From: Burhinus oedicnemus
Lineage: Eukaryota; Chordata; Aves; Charadriiformes; Burhinidae
Reading direction: 5' to 3'
Length of the DNA stretch: 64,000 nucleotides
NCBI GenBank assembly: GCA_008921705.1
Contig: VFFE01007657.1
Coordinates: 1,234,709 to 1,298,708, forward strand
This document shows positions 55,695-64,000 of this stretch, piece by piece. Under the pieces are notes generated by a model, which was not told the origin of the DNA, did no database searches, and saw nothing but the letters and a program-made list of their open reading frames with translations. Positions within the stretch are counted from its first letter, which is position 1. Each line of letters starts with the position of its first letter. The position numbers and the translations under genes are program-made.

Positions 55695-58600
55695 TGCAAC
55701 ATTTTAGGCTCTCAGTCATCACAGCAACTTCAAGTGAGGCTTGTGGGAGAAAGCTTAACTCACTGAGACTGACACGCAAACACCGTGGCCTGGAACATAC
55801 CGCAGGGTTCCAAACCTCAGGGAAAAGTCACATGCGTTGCAGAAACCTCTCGCTTTTTCCACCCTTTGTTACTATAAAGTGTTTGTGGTTCTTCTGAAAT
55901 GCATGGGTCATAACGGTTCACCCCTCCAAACCCACCCACACACACCACCCTCCACCAAAGCGATTGCGGTTCCCCTCAGACACTAAAGAAATGAGTCTTC
56001 TCCATCGGCAGCTGTAGTTCCCACGAGTCTTTCTCTGAAAACTTTCCCGGCTCCATCTCATTCCTCCAGTGCGTTTGAACAGAGGAGAAACCACAGAGGG
56101 AAAGGTGACAGATTTTTCCTTCTGTGCAGAGTTATTAAAGAGCTGTTAGAAGGGTTTGCAGTTTGGATCTGCGTCCGGCAGGAGGCTATGATGTGACCTG
56201 GAAGCTGCTTTCTTTGCAGCTCCAAGAAGGCGTTCGGCAAGGGCTTTCAGATTTCAAACACGGCTCATTTTATTTAAGGGGGAAAAATTAATCCTCTTTC
56301 AACAAACAACAGAACGGTTCTGTGGGGAGACTTTTGCTGAAAATGTCTCCAGTGATTTTATACGCTGAACAGGACGGGGTTGAGCTCTGCAACAGCCCTG
56401 CACATCTGAGCAGCCCCTTGTTTCCAAGGGCAAGGTTGCTGGCCCCCAGACCAGTGTCCCACCAGCTCCCGCAGCCACTGCTCTGCAGAAGGGCTGCAGA
56501 CCCTGGCCAGGAGCCAGTAAGGCTGGGTAAGAGGCTGGGTAAGAGGCTGGGTAAGAGGGGCAGCATCCTTCGGAGGAGGTAGCTGTGGTCTTTATGCACT
56601 GAGCGATTTGGCTTTTTTGGGGTCACAGAGACTACCAAGAGCAGGGCCATTACCACTGCTGGATTGTGCAGGACTCTTGAAACAGTCTGGGAAGACCATT
56701 GCAAGGGCTAAAAGTCGAAGGAGGTTTGTCATGATGAGTCTCACCTTTTTATACAGGGAAAGGAGGGGAGAGCAGTGTTGAGCCGCTCCATTTGATCACA
56801 GACTCCTCTCCTCTGGGCTCCAAGGAAATTGCTAACTCAAATTAACGGCTTATTCAGGAATGAACACAGAATTAAAACATCTTTCTCCTGTAGGCTGTTA
56901 AGAAACCCTGCGTGCTGAATCATTAGATGGTGCACTAATTTTCCATTCCCTAAAGGGTAGCAAAGTCATATGCTGTGCTCTCACTGACCCAAATAAAACT
57001 GCATACCATGAAATCATCAAAAAATTCACCGTCTTGGATATCAAGTTAAGAACCGAGTACCAGGCTGATGCCAAATCCAGCTGATCTCCCTTGACTTCTG
57101 TGCCCCTAACTCTGTAAGCCATTCTGAAACACGCGCTCCTGCGACAGCATATAACACATGTGTCCGTGGTACAAGTATCATGATTTGTACTGCTGTTTAG
57201 ACGGCAACCTCTTACGCTCTCAACCACTACCCCTTCCTTCAAGCTTTGATCTTACTACAGCTTAGCATATTGCTCAGATCCATTTTGGAGACTGGTATCT
57301 AAGGCAGGACTGGCAGGGTCTGCTAGGGATGTTTCTTCTGGATGAGATCCACAAAGCTGGGCTGTGGCTCCAGCCTTTCCAGATGCTACAACGGCACATG
57401 ACTGCTATCCCACCAGAGCAGGAGGTCACCAAGGAACAAGCAACCTCCCCAGGGGAGGCAAGCGACCACCTTCTTGTGGCGTGGGCAAAGGTTAATTGTC
57501 TACAACCACAGTCCCCCCAGGTGAGCTGCCCTGGTTTAGGGAGCTGAAGGAGGAACTGGGAACTGCCCAAAGCCATTTTTCTGGGCCAGGTTTTCCAAAG
57601 CTTTCCTGCTAGAGTATCAGAAAGCACCTTGGAGGCAAAAGGGACAGCGGTTATCTCAGCACAGCTCCACCTGGTCCTGTGCTTTGAGGAACGGGCACTG
57701 CATTGCAGAGTTGCTAGAGAAGAGACACAAAAGAAGGTGCAAAATCAGGCAAAAGCATGGCTTTGGCCAATTCCAACAATATTTCCAATCAGCATAAACT
57801 CAGGAGTGCCTAAGCCTCTCATTTGCAGCTCTCAGCTAAATGGGCTTCGGGCATGCAGTAACTGAGCATCTCTGGTTACAGCTCACCTGGGCTCTGGGCC
57901 CCCAGCACCACCCAGGGCTGGAGCCAGCTCTGTGCGGGGAGACAAGTCCAGGGGAAGGGAAGGAAGGAAAAGGGCTGGGAAGGAAAACAGCATTGTTTGG
58001 ACAGGCTGCTGGGGAAAGCTGTGGGGCAATCAGGTATGGGTGGGTGACCTTTCCACTATCTGGGGGGACAGGGTCCCATGGAACCCGCCTACTCACAAAG
58101 GAAAGATCACAGTTCCCAAAGATAATGAGTTTTCAACTTTCTGTTATTTTAACCCTTTTTTGTCTGCTCATGGTATTCCAGATAAATGAAACACACCCTG
58201 CTTGGCAGGCTCAGCCATCTCTGCTACCTGCCAGTGCCATCAAGGCCTGTGTCACAGGGACTACACGCAGCTTGACCATCTGGGGCAACACTGTCAGGCA
58301 AGAGGATGCTGCTGTCACCTGCAGTGACAAGAAGAGCCCACTCAGAGAAATGTCAGGGTCAGACTGTCACACGGAGAGATGTGTAACTAAATGTCTGTCC
58401 CAGCAACCATAGCTCAAGGCAGCCATGCTGTCGCTGGCACACAAAACTCTGCTCTTCTGCAAATCTGCCCTGCTGATGTACTGTCATGGCCAGCCAGGAG
58501 GGGGAAGAGGGGACCTCTGATCATCACCCAGGCCAGGAGTCCTTACAGGCCCTGAATGAGCAGCCAGGCTCTGGCTGTGCAGCCAGCACTGGCAATGCTC

Positions 58601-58790
58601 TGGCTGCCTTTGCTCATTTGGTGGCGTTTGTCTCTGCAGGGAGTGCGGAGCCCCCAGGCAAAACTCATGACAGGGTGGAAAGAGAGAAGGTAAGGCAGGT
58701 AGAGAAGGATTAGCTGAGTGCTGCTAGGAGCCAATCTGGGATGCAGAGGTCACAAGCTTACTACTAAGCTTGAAAGGGTTGTCCACCCTG
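55695..58790 (-). other. DIS3L2: DIS3L2 intron upstream of the isolated exon (first part)
   Basis: Intronic sequence with no recognised exon. Contains the 13-bp tandem repeat at 56521-56559 and a purine-rich GGAAGGGAAGG tract at about 57950-57985. Confidence 0.65.
56521..56559. repeat. Perfect 13-bp tandem repeat, three units
   Basis: Three exact copies of 'ggctgggtaagag'. Perfect identity suggests recent expansion and possible length polymorphism. Confidence 0.95.
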
Positions 58791-59095
58791 TCACGGAATC
58801 ACGGAATTTTCAGAGTTGGAAGGAACCTCTAGAGATCATCTAGTCCAACTCCCCTGCTGACACAGGAATGCCTAGAGCACATTACTCAGGACTGCATCCA
58901 GGCGGGTCTTGAAAATCTCTAGAGAAGGGGACTCCACAACCTCCCTGGGCAGCCTGTTCCAGTGCTCTGTCACCCTCACCGTAAAGAAGTTTTTTCTTAT
59001 GTTTGAATGGAACTTCCTGTGTTCCAACTTGTGCCTGTTGCCCCTTGTCCTGTCACTGGGAACCACTGAAAAGAGTCTGGCTCCATTGTTGGGTT
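58791..59095 (-). mobile_element. CR1 LINE, 5'-truncated 3' end
   Basis: Non-LTR retrotransposon remnant about 305 bp long. The 3' end carries the octamer-like direct repeat (TCACGGAA twice on the plus strand) typical of avian CR1, followed by the well-known 'agatcatctagtccaact' segment. The minus strand keeps an open C-terminus of ORF2 ([20 protein letters not shown] and on to a stop near 58872). No 5' part is present, as usual for CR1. It sits in the DIS3L2 intron in the same orientation as the gene. Confidence 0.93.
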
Positions 59096-62000
59096 GGGTC
59101 CCCTCTGCCACTTGAGCCCCAGGAGGCTGAGCGCTCCACCGAGCATCCTCGGACACATGCTCATTTCTGCATGGCCACGTTCAGCTGCAAGGGCACTTCA
59201 GTGCTTTGGAAGGTCGGCTCCACAATCTTTTTCTCCCACACTAAAGCTAATCTATGAGGCGCTTGCTGCCACAGATCTCCGAGAACAAAACTCAAGTGTC
59301 CTTTCCCAGCTCTCTGCGCACCCTACGCTGCTGCTTCTCTCTGGTCCCATTTTCTTCAGCAGCTGACCTTTCCTTTTGCGTTCTGTCACCAAACGCATCA
59401 CAAAACCTCTGCTTACTTCTGTATTAAAGAAGGTTGCAGGGCAAGGCTAGGGGCAGGAGAGATGTCAGGAGCAGATCGACCACTTTATCATTCCTCCTAT
59501 CTGTCTCCTGCTACAGCAATGTCACGAGACATCCAGAGCCTCCCAGATACACGAAGCCCTACAAAACAAGCAGGCTTTTGCAATCCTCCCTCTGGCACAG
59601 CTCTAACTCTTAACCAATTTGACAACATTGCTCCAACACCGCGTGCTGCTTTGAAGCTCCTTTTTTTGTGTGTCAGTGCTCCTTGTCAAAGGCAAAGGCT
59701 TGCTGTAAAACCAGCAAACAAACTAATACCAAGACAAAGGAAAGGGCACTGCTCTTCAAAATACCAGATTTTATGCCTGCAGGGGCAATGGGGGACTAAG
59801 GTTTCTTATAAAATGCAAGTGCAGGGTGACCCCATCACAAGGAAGGCTCATCAGATCAAGGGATCTTCAGCATTAAACATACAAGATCATTTGATCTTAC
59901 AAGACACTGCTGGGCTTCACTGGAAGAGGAGGGAGAGAGGAAATTTCCCAGCACCGTACTGCGGTGTGATTTGGCTTGCACTGCCCCCTTCGGTAGCATG
60001 GCCCTGGAGCTCACATGCTAATAAAGATCCCTTTCCACTTCAATAGCTTTGCACATAAAGAAACTGCTCGGCATGGTGCGTGCGTGAACTCAATGGGAAA
60101 GGGAGCTGGAACGTAGCCGTGCTGAGAACAGAGTGCTGCCTACCAGGCGAGCCCCATCAATAATTGAGACGTCAGAGGCACAGGGAGGTGTGTGAATAAG
60201 AGCTGTCAAAAGGAGTAATTGGGATCTGCATGGATACAGTGATGGATAGGCTCGCTCACCACCAGACACAACTGCAATACACCCAAACAGAAGAGGAGCA
60301 GGGTGCTGAAATTCAAAGGGGCTGGGGCAGGGTGTTTGATGGGCAGGACATTGTTGCCTCCGTGGTACCCAAACTAACAAGCAGAAGCAGGCGAGGGCAC
60401 GTTATCCAGTGATTGGTTGATGGAGCAAGAGAACGTACTCACAGCACGTGGCTGATCCTTGGTAATGTCTGGTGGCACGTACTGCAGGCTCTAGGTGAAG
60501 CTAATGCCAACTCTTGAGTAAAGTCATCTCAAGGAAAGTTGTCTCCTGTCCACAGTGGTCACTGGGCATGGAGGGCTGTGTGCACCTAACACTTGCTCAT
60601 GTAAAGGCTTCGCTCTCCAGATTGGTAACATCCTCCTGCTCTCTATTCCTACATCCTTACATCCAGCAGCTGGCTGATAGTGGGATGCCTCCTTTCTCCT
60701 CCTTGTTCCTCCATCCATCACACACTGACGTGCTGCATCTGCACCGCAGGGTTCCCACACACACTCCACTGGCAGCGGTGAGCAGACATCAAACCAGCAC
60801 ACAGACACGGACAGACACAAGACACCAGCAAAAGCAGAATGGCTCAGGACAGCTGCCCTTCAGTGCACCAACAGTTCTGTGCCGCCGGATCCCTGCGGGG
60901 ACCCAGTGCCCTGCTCAGGCAGACAGGCCTTGGCAGGGGGTGTTGGGGGAAGCTGCCTACATCTTGGAGCTTCCTCCACCAAGGCCAGAAAGAGGCTTTT
61001 CAGAAAGTGGGTACAGTTGCTTAACGTTGTCATGGACCTCCAGGCTTGCCTGGGCTTTGGTGCAGCCAGCAGCCGCCCTCATTTTAAAAAAAGTTTTAGA
61101 CCTGCAGCAATTAGGGGCCCAGTCATGCAATAAAGCCTGGTAGCTTCAACGAGGAGAGAGCATGAGGAGCAGCCTTCTGGCTGCTGAAATGCTGCGACTA
61201 CCTATATTGACTTGACTGGGCGAATTCCGCATGCCCCTTGAGTAAATGGTTTGGCTTGGATCCCCCTGTTGCCAGCCTTGGCTTCAAGCAGCAAACCTCT
61301 GTCATTAGATGAAAGGTTTTCTCTACACATGCACTGTATGAGAGAGGTATTATCAGTTCAGCTGAATAACCAGGTCAAAAATTTCAAATGTGTCCCAATT
61401 CTGGGGCAATGTAAGGGCGTGCTTTGGCCAGCCTTGGTTATAACCGCTTAAGGTAATTCCACCAATGTGGTGGGCTATTCAAGCAGAAAGAGTTCACCCA
61501 GGGCAAGGAGAAGAGGCAGAACACAGCCTCCAAGACAAAAACCAGGGGACTAGATCTAAACATTATACTGAAAACACTCTCCTGAAAGGCAGGGGTTCTT
61601 TTCTACCCTTGGCACTCATTCAAATTTAACCCCATTTGCGTGGAAGTCCAAAAAGACTGGTATCAGCTCCCTCTCGGAATAAAGGCTCCCCTCTCCAGCA
61701 AGCTCTAGAAAGCTTTTTAAGAATAAACTTAGTCATCAAGCAGGTTTTTATGCCCCGCTCAAACTTTGGTTTTGACCCGAAAAAAAAATAGCCCTGAAGC
61801 CCTGACACTCACTTTTAAAACCACAAAAAACGAGCCGTGCTCCAGTAACGTAATCACAGAGTTTTCTGGCACCTCGTCCCTTAAAAATACATCCATCTGC
61901 CTCCACACAGGCCATCAAACTCAATCTTGTTCACAATGGATTTCCCAATTCCTGCATGCTGGAAGGACTGCAGCGGTGCTGGCTGTGCCGGCTGGACGAG

Positions 62001-64000
62001 CCCTTACAGAAGCACAGCCTGCAAACCTCACAGCTGTGTTTTCACTTAAAGAAGCTGCTCTTGAGACCGAAGCACTTCTCCTTCCATGAGCTTTTCTACT
62101 TGTGCTGCAGTTTGAAATTGCTGGAGAAAGACCCGGGGTAGAGGCTAAAGAACACGTGGTAAGGACAGGATGGGGGTAATAAAGGAGAAACCAAAAGTCC
62201 TAGAGTGGAAAAAGAGGAAAGACAAGGAAACTTACAACCAGCTTGAGTAGTTACCTGTTGGGGTGGTCCTTCCCTTTTGGCTTTGTAGACAGAGAATGTT
62301 CAGCCAATCTCAGTAGCTGGTTATGAGACTGCTGTTGCTACTGGTTGGAAGCCCTGAACCGGTCTTAAACTGGTCCCATCTCACCCATTGCCTCCTCAGT
62401 GAAACCCCTTCTCCCCATCCCTAAATGCATGTTTTCCAGGTGAAGGTGTAAATCCTCTAGGAGGCTCCTGAAGCTGTCCCTGCTGGCCTGTGTTCTCAGC
62501 ACGGCCGATTCCCAGGAGACAGAGACAAGCAGAGAGGTAAAGCAGCTGTCCCATAAGCCTGATCCTTGAGGGAAGAGTGCTCTGAAGAGGATGTCACTGG
62601 CAGCTGCTCTTCCCGCTCCACCGTCACCACTCCTGAGACATCTCAACCCCAAGCTGAAATGCAGAGCAGGCAGAGGAAGGAATCAGCAAGGAACATGCTG
62701 GGTCCCCAGCATGTTCCACAGTCAGCCAACCCACATGTCCTGGAGCTCCTGGGTGTCAGATGATGGCGCTGTGTTTGACAGAAACTCCTTGCCAGCCTTG
62801 CCCCCTTTCAGAGGACAGAAGAACCACTGGGTGCAAAAGGGCAGCAGAGCAAAGGGTGAATTACTTCTGGGGGTGGGACCGCCTCTCCATTCCAGCTTCA
62901 CTTTCTCATCTCAAGGTCTGCCATGCAGGATTCTCTCTTACTTACTGCAATACAACATATCATCTTGGGTTTTACTCATTCTGCACCACCAAAGCTGACA
63001 TCTCTCTAATATCTCCTCCCTCTCACAACATTAGCCAGCAAACTACCTCTGTTAACAGGCTACAAGATCCATGCATGTGGCTACAATGTCAACCTGAAAC
63101 TCAATACAGCCTACGAAATGAAGTTGAAACTCATTTGGCTTATTACTCTGGCCTGAATCCCTCTGCCCATTTCTATTTTACAATCCCATCGTTTTCTCGA
63201 CTTATTCCTCTCCTCTGCTGCTGCCTGCAACCCACAACTGATACACAAAGCCAGTGAATCCCTGACATGGGAAGATGGAAGACAGCGGATAGCTTTTCCC
63301 CCTTCTTAAACTAACCTCTGAGGCCAGAGGTTCCCAGCCTGGGACCCAAAGCCACAATAAGCTATTACTAAATTATCCCACAGGCTGCAGCAGGTCTTGC
63401 TCTCCCAAACACCTCCTCTGGGATGCAGTGAGGACCCTGGGGTCTTCCCATCACGGGAGCAAAGTCACCAATGTGTATTTCCTAGCATATACGAGGGCTG
63501 CTCTGTTGCTGTCTAGTGGCCCCAAAACCTCTGCTACAGGTGGTTGGGCAGCACAGCAAAACCAGAAAGAACCGTGGCTGGATCCTTTGCAAAGACACAC
63601 AGATGCTGTCATCAAAATGGCAAGCTGGCATCATACCCTTGGCTTTTATTTCACAGCTGCAAGTAAAGCTGAGGAGCCTTTCTGGAAAGACGGAGCAGGA
63701 GACAACTTTCACCACTTGGCAAAAATATAAACTGCAAATGAGTTTATTTTTAAACATTCACACTTGCCTGCATTGGAGGTTTCGAACACAGTACGCAATT
63801 CGCAAAGAAATAGATCTAGATTTATTTAGAAAGAAGAGCTGAATACTTCCGTTCACTTTATAATTTATAAACTTGATGAGCTCATTCTCTAGATGCATGA
63901 TTAGGAAACCACAGGACTAAAATACAGATTATACAATTGCAAAGGGTTTACGTTGGTGGATTAAAAATACCTTCTTCAGAAGCTAACGAATTGTGACACC
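59096..64000 (-). other. DIS3L2: DIS3L2 intron, to the end of the window
   Basis: No exon, RNA gene or clear repeat recognised. The next upstream DIS3L2 exon, which should end Leu-Asp-Gln, was looked for by motif and not found. A short diverged exon could still have been missed. Confidence 0.6.

Noticed and set aside
57274..57627. Minus-strand 117-codon frame that first suggested a retroelement or the missing DIS3L2 exon
   Set aside because: A 'Phe-Val-Asp' triplet resembles the DIS3L2 RFVDGALRLDQ segment, but the flanking residues do not match and no phase-compatible splice sites are present.
58872..59156. 94-codon minus-strand frame with a protein-like sequence
   Set aside because: It is the C-terminus of CR1 ORF2, not a host gene; annotated as part of the LINE.
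59462..60046. 194-codon plus-strand open frame
   Set aside because: Translation matches nothing I know and lies in a DIS3L2 intron on the opposite strand; treated as chance.
60514..61143. 209-codon plus-strand open frame
   Set aside because: No domain or homologue recognised; compositional openness only.

Overview
This is vertebrate nuclear DNA, most likely from a bird. The evidence is split genes with GT-AG introns and a CR1 LINE whose 3' end has the avian form (58.8-59.1 kb, octamer-like tail and a preserved ORF2 C-terminus). The block ECEL1 - alkaline phosphatase - alkaline phosphatase - DIS3L2 matches, in order and relative orientation, the human 2q37 block ECEL1-ALPI-ALPG/ALPP-DIS3L2. 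No bacterial, phage or plasmid content was seen.

Layout. 0.65-6.9 kb (+): the last 16 coding exons of ECEL1, a neuronal M13 zinc metallopeptidase; the 5' part of the gene lies left of the window. 7.0-10.4 kb (-): a complete 11-exon intestinal-type alkaline phosphatase gene (519 aa predicted), tail to tail with ECEL1 with roughly 75 bp between predicted 3' ends. 11.1-14.55 kb (-): a second complete 11-exon alkaline phosphatase (529 aa predicted), a tandem paralogue with nearly identical exon lengths but a different signal peptide, glycosylation sites and C-terminus. 16.0-55.6 kb (-): the last 8 coding exons of DIS3L2, the 3'-5' exoribonuclease that degrades uridylated RNA. Its terminal exons cluster at 16.5-27.2 kb; the next exon upstream is isolated at 55.6 kb behind a 28-kb intron. 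The rest of DIS3L2 lies right of the window.

The left ~17 kb is GC-rich, with short introns and degenerate minisatellites. From about 22 kb onward the sequence is AT-richer, intronic and sparse. Exons were placed by reading both strands, requiring splice sites and matching codon phase across every join, and comparing the translation with remembered family sequences; no alignment was run.

The most unusual observation is intron 8 of both alkaline phosphatase genes. The join that keeps the invariant metal-site motif needs an AT-AG intron (donor AT followed by AAGT or GAGT) instead of GT-AG. An alternative in-frame GT-AG pair would delete one residue and alter that motif. RNA evidence would decide. 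The four genes act in separate processes (neuronal peptidase, two ectophosphatases, RNA decay); their proximity reflects ancient synteny and a local duplication, not a shared pathway.
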